64,000 nucleotides of DNA, taken from assembly GCA_050953365.1 (NCBI GenBank), contig JBMNMN010000011.1, forward strand, positions 33,984 through 97,983, in the 5' to 3' direction. Every line of letters begins with the position of its first letter. The stretch's first letter is position 1. Of the stretch, positions 8,613 through 16,515 are shown one piece after another. The notes below the pieces were generated by a model. That model made no database searches and had not been told where the DNA came from. It saw nothing but the letters and a program-made list of their open reading frames with translations. The position numbers were made by a program, and so were the translations under genes. The DNA comes from UBA1426 sp050953365. GTDB lineage: Bacteria > Bacillota > Clostridia > Peptostreptococcales > Anaerovoracaceae.

Positions 8613-8639
8613 GGCCACGGTGTTTCTGTTTCCGTGGCC
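8613..8639. terminator. Hairpin between converging genes, probable terminator
   Basis: GGCCACGG (8613-8620) pairs with CCGTGGCC (8632-8639). T richness on either side is modest (TTCTGTTTTC on the - strand). It lies between the convergent genes ending at 8603 and 8656, so a bidirectional terminator is plausible. Confidence 0.55.
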
Positions 8640-8655
8640 GTATCTTCGTGTGTGA

Positions 8656-9216
8656 TTAATTGGTATTGGTAATGATTCGAATGATTTCTTCCGGAGTGGC
8701 ATTTGAGGGAATTCGGAAATTTCCGGCCTGCAGCTTGGTATCTGCGCCCGCGGCCTCTACTGCATTATAGAAAGTTTGCCTGTCCGGAATGAGTCCCGCG
8801 TTTATAAGAAGCTGCGCGATGTCACTGCCGGTGGATCCGTATTCTATGTTGATGGACACATAGTCTGCGGAAGGCTTGTTCGTCGGCGGGTCGCTCACTC
8901 CCGTATCCGTATTGCCACTATCTGTGTCGCCGGGGTCCTCGGGAGGGATTTGGGGTGGGTCTTCCTGATCTCCGGAAGTATCCTCCGATTGCCCTTCCTC
9001 CGAACTTTGCTCATCTTCATTCGCATTCTCGGGAGGTACATAAGGCAGTTGAGAAACGACCTCTCCTTCTCCGGCTTCTGTTTCAGCTACGAGAGTGGAA
9101 GGGTACGCCATAATCACCTCTATGCGAGATAAGATCACAAAGGTGGCAGCTAATACAATGAGCAGCGCAATTAAGAGGTCATTTTTATCATATATAAAAT
9201 CTTTTATTTTGTTCAT
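8656..9216 (-). CDS. Membrane-anchored protein with MltG/YceG-like C-terminal domain
   Basis: 186 residues. Residues 13-30 (LLIALLIVLAATFVILS) form one membrane segment. An acidic, Ser/Pro/Asp-rich linker spans roughly 45-115. The C-terminal 65 residues (IEYGSTGSDIAQLLINAGLI, then FYNAVEAAG and LQAGNFRIPSNATPEEIIRII) resemble the small LysM-like domain found at the N side of endolytic murein transglycosylase MltG. The catalytic transglycosylase domain is absent, so a binding rather than cutting role is likelier (inference). Such stand-alone proteins occur in Clostridia, but I cannot name a function. Confidence 0.72.
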   Translation of the reverse strand: MNKIKDFIYDKNDLLIALLIVLAATFVILSRIEVIMAYPSTLVAETEAGEGEVVSQLPYVPPENANEDEQSSEEGQSEDTSGDQEDPPQIPPEDPGDTDSGNTDTGVSDPPTNKPSADYVSINIEYGSTGSDIAQLLINAGLIPDRQTFYNAVEAAGADTKLQAGNFRIPSNATPEEIIRIITNTN

Positions 9217-9345
9217 CTTGTCACTTCCTCTGAAGCCTTCGCAATTTCACAAGGTTTTTTCCAATATGTCCTCTCTTACGACTGAATATATCATAAACCG
9301 TCAGGATTCTCAAATTACATTTTGGTTACTTTATATGGATAGCTT

Positions 9346-9374
9346 TTGCCAATATAAAACAGATGGTGTATAAT
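9346..9374 (+). promoter_or_regulatory. Sigma-A-type promoter abutting the rluA-like gene
   Basis: TTGCCA (9346-9351), 17-base spacer, TATAAT (9369-9374). The predicted transcription start, about 7 bases past the -10, falls on the ATG at 9381, and no ribosome binding site lies between. This suggests a leaderless mRNA. Confidence 0.7.
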
Positions 9375-9380
9375 GTCTCA

Positions 9381-10367
9381 ATGGTAAGAATGAAAATAAC
9401 AGCAAATGAAGAAAACCAGCGCCTGGACCGTTTCCTGAAAAAGTATTACCGGAATGCACCCTTGAGTTATATTTACAAGCTGCTGCGTACCGGTGTAAAG
9501 GTCAACGGCAAGCGAGTGTCCCCAAATACGAGATTGGTCTTAGGGGATGAGCTCACCATCGACATTTCCAAGGAAGAAGAAAGCGCCTACCTGACAAGAG
9601 AAAAGCCTCGTACTGCAAAGAGGCAGTTTCGGATAATCTACGAGGACGAAAATCTTCTTATAGTGGAAAAGCCGTTTGGATTGCTCGTGCACGGCACTGC
9701 AGAAGAGGGAAAGGAGACCCTTTCTAACCAGGTTATGGGCTATCTTATTGATTCGGGCGCATACAGTCCGAACCAAGAGAGGACCTTTGTCCCTTCGCCG
9801 GTGAACCGACTGGACCGAAACACTACGGGACTTGTCATTTTCGGGAAGAATGCGGAAGCCCTTCGAGGACTCTCGCAAATGATGCGGGAAAAAGGGTTTA
9901 TTCGCAAATATTATCTCACCGTTGTCCATGGGGAGATGAAAGATCCGATTCTTCTTCGGGACAGGATGGAAAAGGACCGTGGAGCAAACAAGGTTCGAAT
10001 CCTGAATGACGGTTCGGAGGCGGGGAAACTCATGGAAACCCGTGCGAAGCCTTTGAAAAGGGCAAGCGGTTTGACTTTGGTGGAAGTGGAGCTGGTTACG
10101 GGAAGAACGCATCAGATCCGCGCCCATCTGGCCAAGGCGGGCTATCCGGTTATAGGAGATCGGAAATACGGCGATGGGCAAAAGGATGCGAAGCTGTTGC
10201 GGAGGTTTCCGCTGAAGTCACAGTTTCTGCATGCCTATCGGCTGGTCTTTGAAAACTGCCTTCCGCCTTTGGAATACATGAGGGGCAAGGAGTTTCAATG
10301 TGATCTGCCGGCGGGGATGAAGGACATTTCGGAGGAGTTATTTTATGGCGTCAAAAAAAGAAGATAA
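9381..10367 (+). CDS. RluA-family RNA pseudouridine synthase
   Basis: 328 residues from the ATG at 9381 (a second ATG at 9390 is possible). An S4 RNA-binding domain occupies roughly residues 10-70 (RLDRFLKKYYRNAPLSYIYK), followed by the synthase domain. The catalytic motif VNRLDRNTTGL contains the invariant Asp, and TGRTHQIRAHLAKAGYPVIGD is also typical. The target could be 23S rRNA or tRNA; sequence alone does not decide. No Shine-Dalgarno sequence precedes either ATG, and the -10 box ends six bases before 9381. Its last 23 bases overlap the first signal-peptidase-like gene. Confidence 0.9.
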   Translation: MVRMKITANEENQRLDRFLKKYYRNAPLSYIYKLLRTGVKVNGKRVSPNTRLVLGDELTIDISKEEESAYLTREKPRTAKRQFRIIYEDENLLIVEKPFGLLVHGTAEEGKETLSNQVMGYLIDSGAYSPNQERTFVPSPVNRLDRNTTGLVIFGKNAEALRGLSQMMREKGFIRKYYLTVVHGEMKDPILLRDRMEKDRGANKVRILNDGSEAGKLMETRAKPLKRASGLTLVEVELVTGRTHQIRAHLAKAGYPVIGDRKYGDGQKDAKLLRRFPLKSQFLHAYRLVFENCLPPLEYMRGKEFQCDLPAGMKDISEELFYGVKKRR

Positions 10368-10878
10368 CAGGCCGATTCGTGAAAAATACAGAGTCTACTT
10401 TGCAGCGGGAATCACAGCATGGATCATATTCATGTTTATACATCCGGTAGCCATGGCCGGAGACGCTATGAGCCCTACCCTGGAAGACGGGCAAATCGTC
10501 ATTGTTTCAAAGGAAAGTTTTAATAGAACGCCGCCCGAAGTCTTTTCCGTTGTCAATTTCAAAAGGGACTTCACGGATATAGGCGGGGAGGATTCCAATA
10601 AAATCCGGCGGGTTGTAGGTATTCCCGGCGATACAATTGAGATTCGCAACGGAGCGCTGTACCGCAACGGAGAAAAAGTAGAGGAACCCTATGCGGTGGG
10701 CAATATGACAGAAGACTACCCGAAGACGACTTTGGCAGAGGGAGAGATATTTGTACTTGGAGATAATCGGGAAGAAAGCATCGATAGCCGTCACGTTGGG
10801 CCATTGCAAATGTCCAAGTTAAGAGGCATCTGCAGCAGAGTGGTTTGGCCCCTCAGTGAATGGGGTAGTATAAAATAG
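10345..10878 (+). CDS. Signal peptidase I paralogue lacking both catalytic residues
   Basis: 177 residues, one N-terminal membrane segment (about 18-36) and an S26-type fold. The catalytic serine position of the family motif G-x-SM-x-PTL reads GDAMSPTL here, so Ser is replaced by Ala (codon GCT). The general-base Lys of the KRVVG-type motif is replaced by Arg in NKIRRVVGIPGD. The structural boxes VVGIPGDTIEI and LGDNREESIDSR are preserved, so the fold is probably kept. The start overlaps the rluA-like gene by 23 bases. Two intact paralogues follow. It is probably inactive and may be a binding or regulatory partner (inference). Confidence 0.85.
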   Translation: MASKKEDNRPIREKYRVYFAAGITAWIIFMFIHPVAMAGDAMSPTLEDGQIVIVSKESFNRTPPEVFSVVNFKRDFTDIGGEDSNKIRRVVGIPGDTIEIRNGALYRNGEKVEEPYAVGNMTEDYPKTTLAEGEIFVLGDNREESIDSRHVGPLQMSKLRGICSRVVWPLSEWGSIK

Positions 10879-10906
10879 TCAAGAATAGGAGCGAACAGAA
10901 AAAGAG

Positions 10907-11419
10907 ATGAAGCTTTGGATAAGAGATATCGCAATTGCTCTAATTATCGGGTTGTTGCTTACACAGCTAATAAAGCCCACCATCGTCAGAGAGCATTCCA
11001 TGGAAGCCACCCTGCAAGAATACGATTACATAATCCTCAACAGGCAGGCATACCTGTTTAGTGAACCGAAGAGTGGAGATATTATTGTATTTCACACGGA
11101 TCTGGTTCAATCTAACGGGAAGGAAAAGCTGCTGATTAAGAGGATTATCGGCGTACCCGGTGATCGGATTTCCATATCGGACGGAAAAGTGTACCGAAAC
11201 GGAGAACCCATGGACGAACCTTACACTTTGGAAGGTTACACAGCTTCCGAAATGGAAGAGATCATCGTACCGGAGGACAGCCTTTTTGTAATGGGAGACA
11301 ATCGTCAGAACAGCATCGACAGCAGGGACAGTTCGGTAGGCTTTGTCAGCTTCGACAGCATTTTAGGAAAAGCGATAATCCGGCTTTATCCCTTTGACAA
11401 AATTGGGCTGATCCGCTAA
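10907..11419 (+). CDS. lepB: Type I signal peptidase
   Basis: 170-residue membrane serine protease that removes signal peptides outside the membrane. One N-terminal membrane segment spans about residues 6-22 (AIALIIGLLLTQL). The catalytic Ser is in VREHSMEATL, where the usual Pro after SM-x is Ala. The catalytic Lys is in LIKRIIGVPGD, and MGDNRQNSIDSRD is the C-terminal box. It lies 28 bases after the degenerate paralogue and 48 bases before the third copy, in one transcription direction. The ribosome binding site AGGAGCG is rather distant from the ATG. Confidence 0.93.
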   Translation: MKLWIRDIAIALIIGLLLTQLIKPTIVREHSMEATLQEYDYIILNRQAYLFSEPKSGDIIVFHTDLVQSNGKEKLLIKRIIGVPGDRISISDGKVYRNGEPMDEPYTLEGYTASEMEEIIVPEDSLFVMGDNRQNSIDSRDSSVGFVSFDSILGKAIIRLYPFDKIGLIR

Positions 11420-11467
11420 ATTGGGTTGATACGCTAAAAAGATCACCCGCGGACGGAAGGAAGGAAA

Positions 11468-11992
11468 ATGAAGCGAATTATAAATGAATATGGCAAACCC
11501 ATTCTATTCGCTTTGTTGATCGCCATATTAGTCACCAGCATGATACGTCCCACTTTGGTCCGGGAGTATTCCATGTACCCGACCATCGTTCCTTACAGTT
11601 ATATCATCGTAAATAAGCTTTCTTATATTTTCGGCACACCTACCCACAATGAAATCATTGTGTTCAACACGGATATCGATACGGAACATGGGGAAGGCAG
11701 AAGGCTGATTAAGCGGGTCATCGGAGTTGCCGGAGACACTATCGAGATTAAGAACGGAACGGTTTATCGAAACGGGCAAGCATTGAAAGAGGACTACGTT
11801 TACGGCGGGATAACGCCCGGAGAGATGGGTCCTGTGGTGGTTTCCAAGGATCATGTTTTCGTAATGGGCGACAACCGGCCCGTGAGCCTTGACAGCAGGG
11901 ATGCTGCGGTGGGTGAAGTTGCGCTGGAAGATATCTTTGGTCGGGCGGACTTCAGGCTGTTTCCCTTTAATCAGATTGGAGTCATAAAATGA
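11468..11992 (+). CDS. lepB: Type I signal peptidase
   Basis: 174 residues, third member of the tandem. The membrane segment is at about 11-27. The catalytic Ser is in VREYSMYPTI and the Lys in LIKRVIGVAGD, and MGDNRPVSLDSRD is present, so it should be active. The ATG at 11468 has GGAAGGAAGG close upstream. The final bases overlap the smpB start by four bases (ATGA), indicating coupling. Divergence among the three copies is large, so the tandem is old rather than a recent duplication, probably with different substrate preferences. Confidence 0.93.
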   Translation: MKRIINEYGKPILFALLIAILVTSMIRPTLVREYSMYPTIVPYSYIIVNKLSYIFGTPTHNEIIVFNTDIDTEHGEGRRLIKRVIGVAGDTIEIKNGTVYRNGQALKEDYVYGGITPGEMGPVVVSKDHVFVMGDNRPVSLDSRDAAVGEVALEDIFGRADFRLFPFNQIGVIK

Positions 11993-12450
11993 GACAGAGG
12001 AAAATCATTGCAAATAACAAAAAAGCCAGACATGATTATTTTATAGATGAAGTGTATGAGGCCGGAATCGTATTAACCGGTACGGAGATCAAATCCATTC
12101 GTCAGGGAAAGATCAACCTGAAGGAGAGCTTTGCTAAAGTTCAGAATGGAGAGGTTTTCGTTTATCAGATGCATATCAGCCCTTATGAGCAGGGGAATCG
12201 TTACAATGTGGATCCGGTTCGCCCCAGAAAATTGCTTTTGCACAAGCAGGAAATCCGAAAGCTCATCGGATATACGACACAAAAGGGGCTGACGCTGGTA
12301 CCCCTGACGGTTTACATAGACGAAAGGGGCAGGGCTAAATTGGAGTTGGCTGTGGCCAGAGGCAAAAAGCTTTATGATAAGCGTGAGGATATTGCGAAGC
12401 GCGATTCGGAACGCAGAATGCAGCAGGAGATGAAAAAGACTCGTCAATAA
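11989..12450 (+). CDS. smpB: SsrA-binding protein SmpB
   Basis: 153-residue tmRNA-binding protein needed for rescue of stalled ribosomes. Conserved segments are NKKARHDYFIDEVYEAGIVL, GTEIKSIRQGKINLKESF and the basic C-terminal tail (KKLYDKREDIAKRDSERR) that enters the decoding center. The start overlaps the signal peptidase stop by ATGA. The tmRNA gene itself lies 180 bases downstream, a common pairing. Confidence 0.96.
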   Translation: MRQRKIIANNKKARHDYFIDEVYEAGIVLTGTEIKSIRQGKINLKESFAKVQNGEVFVYQMHISPYEQGNRYNVDPVRPRKLLLHKQEIRKLIGYTTQKGLTLVPLTVYIDERGRAKLELAVARGKKLYDKREDIAKRDSERRMQQEMKKTRQ

Positions 12451-12569
12451 TACTTTTGGGATCAATCCCCCAAAATTATGTTTTGAGATTAAACACAAAA
12501 AAGTTATTGCAAAAACCTTATCGTGAAAGGCAGCAAGGTCAAACAGCACAAAAAATTGACAATATTTTA

Positions 12570-12600
12570 TTGTTACAAAAATCAATTTTTTTGGTATAAT
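12570..12600 (+). promoter_or_regulatory. Promoter of ssrA
   Basis: TATAAT at 12595-12600, preceded by TTGTTA (19-base spacer) or TTACAA (16-base spacer). The -10 lies about 30 bases before the mature 5' end of tmRNA, leaving a short 5' leader to be removed during maturation. Confidence 0.55.
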
Positions 12601-12629
12601 GATAGTGCGAAATGAATTCGCCAAATTAT

Positions 12630-12987
12630 GGGGGTGAAATTGGTTTCGACGGGGGCGCTGAACCAAGATAAGCGAGCCGTAGTTTGCCAAGTCTACGTTA
12701 AAAGTGGCACGTTAAATATAAACGCAAAAAATAGAACAAACTTCGCACTGGCTGCTTAAGCCGCCGCGCGTCAGCTCCGATTTACCTGTAGGTCGGCAGA
12801 TCTGGCGTCAAATATACAGGAAAACTCTATGTGAGCTCCTAGTAGCATAGGGGAACAATAGGATAGCCGAAACCGAAGCCTGCTGATGGGCGGCGGATGA
12901 GGCGAAACAACAATTCATCAGCTGCGCTCGGAGAAATTCTTGAGGATGTGCTTTCGGACGTGAGTTCGACTCTCACCACCTTCACCA
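12630..12987 (+). ncRNA. ssrA: tmRNA (transfer-messenger RNA)
   Basis: The 5' end GGGGGTG begins the tRNA-like domain, followed by the tmRNA signature TTGGTTTCGACGGGGG. The 3' end has the T-arm GTGAGTTCGACTCTCAC, acceptor strand CACCTTC (12977-12983), discriminator A and encoded CCA (12985-12987). The reading frame from the resume codon GCA at 12724 to the TAA at 12757 gives the tag AKNRTNFALAA, which ends in the expected ALAA degron. Length is about 358 nt, normal for the molecule. It works with the SmpB encoded upstream to tag stalled nascent chains. The 3' end is a frequent integration target, and the downstream region carries remnants consistent with that. Confidence 0.96.
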
Positions 12988-13024
12988 ACCTTATCAGCTG
13001 GTGGGGTTAATGTGGTCCAACACG

Positions 13025-13116
13025 CCCCACCTTCACCAGACATAAAAAACAGGGTACGGTTAAATATCGTACCCCGTTTTTTATGTCTTTGTACCGATGA
13101 AGCGAGTCGAACTGCG
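13025..13116 (+). repeat. Direct repeat A, copy 1 (tmRNA 3' end plus terminator plus GTCGAAC block)
   Basis: The block begins CCCCACCTTCACCAGA, contains the terminator hairpin, and continues ATGTCTTTGTACCGATGAAG then GAGTCGAACT. A diverged copy lies at 13562-13652, and a short third relative at 13231-13265. The opening bases repeat the last bases of ssrA, suggesting an attachment-site duplication left by a lost integrative element. Confidence 0.65.
13040..13087 (+). terminator. ssrA-downstream terminator
   Basis: Stem GGGTACG (13052-13058) pairs with CGTACCC (13068-13074), extended by complementary A-rich and T-rich flanks (ACATAAAAAAC and GTTTTTTATGT). It is preceded by a second copy of the tmRNA 3' end CCACCTTCACCA. 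Confidence 0.8.
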
Positions 13117-13122
13117 TTGCAT

Positions 13123-13148
13123 AATACCCGGTTTAACCGGGTATTTTT
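13123..13148 (+). terminator. Second hairpin with T tract downstream of ssrA
   Basis: ATACCCGG and its complement CCGGGTAT form a stem with a TTTAA-type loop, followed by TTTTT. No gene lies directly upstream except ssrA, so it may be a backup or relic terminator. Confidence 0.6.
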
Positions 13149-13245
13149 CATATGCTCCGTCGCTCTCCTCTTCCCCACAAAGCTTTGCATTGCGGGGACC
13201 CCGGATAAAGTAGATGCTCTGCAGTTTTTTCTTTGAACAGATAAA

Positions 13246-13265
13246 GAGAGTCGAACTCACGTCCG
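13246..13265 (-). repeat. Inverted 20-base copy of the ssrA T-arm
   Basis: This stretch is the exact reverse complement of ssrA bases 12955-12974 around GTGAGTTCGACTC. It is preceded by a CTTTGAACAGATAAAGA segment related to the repeat A blocks. It is consistent with a broken attachment site or fragment of another tmRNA-like end. Confidence 0.6.
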
Positions 13266-13561
13266 GAGGGGGTATCGGGGGAGGGACCCTTCACCGATCA
13301 GAGCCAACCAGTATCAAATAATCAGCCTTCTATGCTCAAATTTTACCGCATAATAAAAGGCACCAATAGGATTGTAGAAAATTTTGTCATTGACAAATTG
13401 AATCGCCCATTGCTCCGGTGTTCCCAAAGACAGGCAGGTAAAAGTGGACTATAACTATTTAGACCCTCAGCCCGAACCCCCCATGCCCAAGTGATACCCG
13501 AAACTACATGCGCGTAAAACTTGTTAATCCAGTTATCATTGAAAGCATTACAGTTTAACTC
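13266..13561. other. Gene-poor interval
   Basis: I see no convincing gene here. Short open frames lack ribosome binding sites and recognisable motifs. The interval lies between relics of ssrA 3'-end sequence and may be what remains of an integrated element. Confidence 0.5.
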
Positions 13562-13652
13562 CCCACCCCTCCACCAGATATAAAATGAGGTATGGTTAAA
13601 CACCATATCTCATTTTTATGTCTTTGTACAGATGAAGAGATTGGACTCTCAC
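13562..13652 (+). repeat. Direct repeat A, copy 2
   Basis: Diverged copy of 13025-13116 at a distance of about 537 bases. It has CCCCACCCCTCCACCAGATA, a compensated hairpin (GAGGTATGG and CCATATCTC) in place of the first copy's stem, TTTTTATGTCTTTGTAC, and GATGAAGAGATTGGACTCTC. The stem sequence changed while pairing was kept, so the hairpin seems to have been under selection. Confidence 0.65.
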
Positions 13653-13685
13653 TATATTCACTACGTAAACCGGGGTTTTCTTGGC

Positions 13686-13871
13686 AATGTGAGCAAAAAA
13701 CGGACTTATGTGTGGATCGGAAGGAATAAATCCACACACAACTCCATTTTTTGCACAAAAATGGCCGATTAACCCATTTTTCTCATAGAAATCCACACAT
13801 AAGTCCATTTTTTGCACAAGAGAGAGCGCGTGTAAGTACTCGCCCGATAGATATAAATCCCAGCATCAGAA
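13686..13871. repeat. Palindromic repeat element, copy 1 (left of the 14.1-kb gene)
   Basis: It holds AATGTGAGCAAAAAACGGAC, then TTATGTGTGG, later pairing with CCACACATAAGTCC and ATTTTTTGC. It then continues as GCACAAGAGAGAGCGCGTG and ATAGATATAAATCC. An extra CCACACACAACTCCATTTTT module of about 70 bases is inserted compared with copy 2 at 15080-15204. Both copies are in the same orientation and bracket the gene at 14127-14984. Confidence 0.8.
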
Positions 13872-13940
13872 TACCAGATCCATAGAAAAAGGGGCGTTAC
13901 AAGTGCTACGCATAAGTATTTCGCCCAAGTAGGCGCTATA

Positions 13941-14020
13941 AATCTCAACAACAGAATTACCGAAAAACCTAACATCAGAATTACCGAAAAACCTCAACAT
14001 CAAAATTACCGAAAAATCTC
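13941..14020. repeat. Tandem repeat of about 25 bases, three copies
   Basis: The unit CCTCAACATCAGAATTACCG with AAAAA spacing recurs at about 13941, 13967 and 13991, followed by a decayed partial copy. It lies just after palindromic element copy 1 and about 110 bases before the next gene. No protein reading is convincing. Confidence 0.7.
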
Positions 14021-14091
14021 AGCAGATAACCCACAAATCTAGGTGACAGAATACCATGGCGGCATCTATTGTTAAATATTGTAAAATATGC

Positions 14092-14120
14092 TTGTATATA
14101 GAAACGTTTTGTTGTAAAAT
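14092..14120 (+). promoter_or_regulatory. Sigma-A-type promoter abutting the nuclease-like gene
   Basis: TTGTAT (14092-14097), 17-base spacer, TAAAAT (14115-14120), then six bases and the ATG at 14127. No Shine-Dalgarno sequence is present, so the mRNA is predicted to be leaderless or nearly so. Confidence 0.65.
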
Positions 14121-14126
14121 TATTGT

Positions 14127-14984
14127 ATGAAAAAATTTTTGAGTCATTTATCGGCAGCGATCTATTGGAATGTTCCATATATTGAGGCGGTTCTCGGCTC
14201 GGAAATTGCGGAAGCAAAAACGGTAGATTTTACTGTCACAGAAATTAGTGAAAGATTTCAGGTAAAAGGATGCACCGTTCACTTATGCCAAACTCCCTTG
14301 CCACGGGGCGCAGTAGTTATAAGAAATGGGGAAGCGGTTGCATCGCCGGAATTGATGTTCCTTCAACTTGCACCTAAGTTAAGCATTCATAAGCTTATCT
14401 TACTTGGACTGCAACTCTGTTCACATCCACCGGGCAGACCATCCCAGGCAATTACAACTAAGAAAAAGCTAACCACTTTCGTTTCGAAAGCATCTTGGCA
14501 TCGCGGGCAGTTAAAAGCTTTGCGCGCGTTAAAGTATATAGAGGATGGATCTGGATCTATAATGGAATCAGTTGCTTATATGATTCTGACATTACCAAAT
14601 GCTTTGGGAGGTTACGGAATCGGAGGTGCCACTTTCAATTATGAGATTAAACTGAATGAGCAGGCTAGTAAACGTCTCGGACAAGAGCGTTGTTTTTTAG
14701 ATCTGTATTATAAGTCGGCAAGGCTTGCCGTGGAATATGACAGCTTCACTTTTCATAACACCCCATCAGAACGCGGTCGGGATGCAATTCGTTCGGTAAT
14801 TCTTAATAGACATGGGATTGAAGTAATGCATCTAAATACTATTCAATTATATGATAAGAAAGCGTGCACAGATTTTGCTTCTCAGCTTGCATTTCGGCTT
14901 GGGAAACGAATACAAATTCGCACCTGGAAATTTGATGAAATGAACACACTTCTTCGGACACTTTTGCCTTCCTATGAAGAGTGA
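14127..14984 (+). CDS. Uncharacterised 285-residue protein with nuclease-like C terminus
   Basis: I do not recognise a named family with certainty. The C-terminal half contains FLDLYYKSARLAVEYDS, F-H, and later R-G-R-D and HGIEVMHL, a pattern reminiscent of the D-x(n)-E-x-D core of Vsr/DUF559 or AbiEi-C type PD-(D/E)XK folds. The N-terminal half (residues 1-130) has no clear motif, but SPELMFLQLAP recalls the equivalent part of AbiEi-like proteins. The gene lies alone between two copies of a palindromic repeat, downstream of ssrA relics, with an A+T-richer surrounding. A horizontally acquired, perhaps defence-related gene is plausible but unproven. Confidence 0.7.
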   Translation: MKKFLSHLSAAIYWNVPYIEAVLGSEIAEAKTVDFTVTEISERFQVKGCTVHLCQTPLPRGAVVIRNGEAVASPELMFLQLAPKLSIHKLILLGLQLCSHPPGRPSQAITTKKKLTTFVSKASWHRGQLKALRALKYIEDGSGSIMESVAYMILTLPNALGGYGIGGATFNYEIKLNEQASKRLGQERCFLDLYYKSARLAVEYDSFTFHNTPSERGRDAIRSVILNRHGIEVMHLNTIQLYDKKACTDFASQLAFRLGKRIQIRTWKFDEMNTLLRTLLPSYEE

Positions 14985-15079
14985 ACAGATCATGTTGTGT
15001 TATATCATTACCACGTCAAAGCAGACTCTCAAAGCTGACTTGATAAGATCAAATACTTAGATTAGCAGGATACCCTCGG

Positions 15080-15204
15080 AATGTGAGCAAAAAATGGACT
15101 TATGTGTGGCCGATATTGGGGAAATCCACACATAAGTCCATTTTTTGCACAAGAGAGAGCGCGTGTAAGTACTCGTCCGATAGATATAAATCCTAGAATC
15201 AGAA
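15080..15204. repeat. Palindromic repeat element, copy 2 (right of the 14.1-kb gene)
   Basis: AATGTGAGCAAAAAATGGAC and TTATGTGTGG pair with CCACACATAAGTCCATTTTT around a loop of about 14 bases, giving a stem of more than 20 pairs. The stem is followed by the same AGAGAGAGCGCGTGTAAGTA and ATAGATATAAATCC as copy 1. The rest of the interval 14985-15371 holds no gene that I can support. Confidence 0.82.
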
Positions 15205-15371
15205 GTAGACAATTGATAACTTCCGATAAAGCTTCTCCAGGCCGAGGAAAAAAGCAAATATGCACTCTTGCCTTGCTGCGGTTTTTCCCATATTATATGT
15301 ATTATTAGTCCATTTTTTATCATTTGATGTTTGGTGTTCTATAATTCCCGCTGCGGGAGGATTAGGAAGTA

Positions 15372-16505
15372 ATGTATATTGCTACATATACAATAGATAT
15401 AGCTGCGCTTTTTTGTTTGATATGGTTCGTGTACTCCAGCACCGCATTGAATATCTGGCGGAAGAGGCCGTTTTTAATTGGTATAATCCTGATATTAATT
15501 GTAATTCTGTCCGAGGCCGGAACGGTGTTTGCCAACGATGGCAGCTTTAACCTGCGCGGCTTAAACGTTATGTGCAATGTCCTTGGCTTTTCTCTTTCTC
15601 CATTGATTCCCATTGCGATTACTTTAATTTTTTACGAAAAAATTCTTAAACGCCATAAATTCATTCTGGTGCCCACTTTAATAAACATCGTCGCAACGGT
15701 TCTATCGCCATTTTTCGGAATTATTTTTTATGTGGATGAAAACAACCACTATTTCAGAGGAGATCACTTTTTTATCTTTATAACCGTATATATAATAAAT
15801 TTCTTATTCCTGGTTATAAGCACTTTAGATGTTAGCAAAAAACATAACTACCCAATCATGTATAAGTTACTTGCCTTGTCCTTCTTTACTCTCGTCGGGA
15901 CAAGTATTCAACTGGTATATCCGTCTGCCTATTCTTCATGGCATTGTGTAATATTAGCTTTGTTATTATATTTTATCTTAATGTCTGAGTTTGATAGCAG
16001 TTTTGATACCTTGACCGGTCTTTATAATCGAGCCGCTTTTGATAAAGCTGCAAAACAGATGGCGGGGAAACAGGCTTTTTTTGTTATCGTCATTGACATA
16101 AACGATTTCAAAATAGTTAACGATACATACGGACACGGTTACGGTGATACTGTAATTAAAGCGGTAGCAGAAATCATTCGAAAAACCTTTAATAAACATT
16201 ACACCTGCTATCGTATCGGCGGAGATGAATTTGCCATTATAGGAAGTGAGACAGATCGAAAAAAGATTGAATACCTTCTAAAGAACATGACAGACAATCT
16301 TACAAAAATGCGCGAGGATGGAAAAGCCTTACCCACAGTTTCCTATGGGTACAGCATTTCACATAAAGAAGAAAAGTTGGACTTCCAGAATAACTTTAAA
16401 GAGGCCGACGACCAGATGTATCACTATAAAAAGAACCATAAATATGATTTTGCAAAAGAAATTGTTATTACAAGAGAGATTGATATTACCCAGGAGATGA
16501 AATAA
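15372..16505 (+). CDS. Membrane diguanylate cyclase (GGDEF protein)
   Basis: 377 residues. The first 210 residues contain about seven hydrophobic segments, resembling the N-terminal membrane sensor of histidine-kinase-like 7TM proteins. The GGDEF domain spans about 215-360. TLTGLYNRAAFD marks its start and YRIGGDEFAIIG is the intact active site, so synthesis of cyclic di-GMP is likely. No EAL domain and no obvious inhibitory RxxD site were seen. The ATG at 15372 follows GCGGGAGG and GGAAG. It is a single gene, convergent with the PocR/AraC regulator. Confidence 0.9.
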   Translation: MYIATYTIDIAALFCLIWFVYSSTALNIWRKRPFLIGIILILIVILSEAGTVFANDGSFNLRGLNVMCNVLGFSLSPLIPIAITLIFYEKILKRHKFILVPTLINIVATVLSPFFGIIFYVDENNHYFRGDHFFIFITVYIINFLFLVISTLDVSKKHNYPIMYKLLALSFFTLVGTSIQLVYPSAYSSWHCVILALLLYFILMSEFDSSFDTLTGLYNRAAFDKAAKQMAGKQAFFVIVIDINDFKIVNDTYGHGYGDTVIKAVAEIIRKTFNKHYTCYRIGGDEFAIIGSETDRKKIEYLLKNMTDNLTKMREDGKALPTVSYGYSISHKEEKLDFQNNFKEADDQMYHYKKNHKYDFAKEIVITREIDITQEMK

Positions 16506-16515
16506 AGTTTTCTTT

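Noticed and set aside
13596..13975. Small minus-strand proteins with a KNG-CGF pattern
   Set aside because: They read through the palindromic repeat, and the same letters recur at the second repeat copy; no ribosome binding sites.
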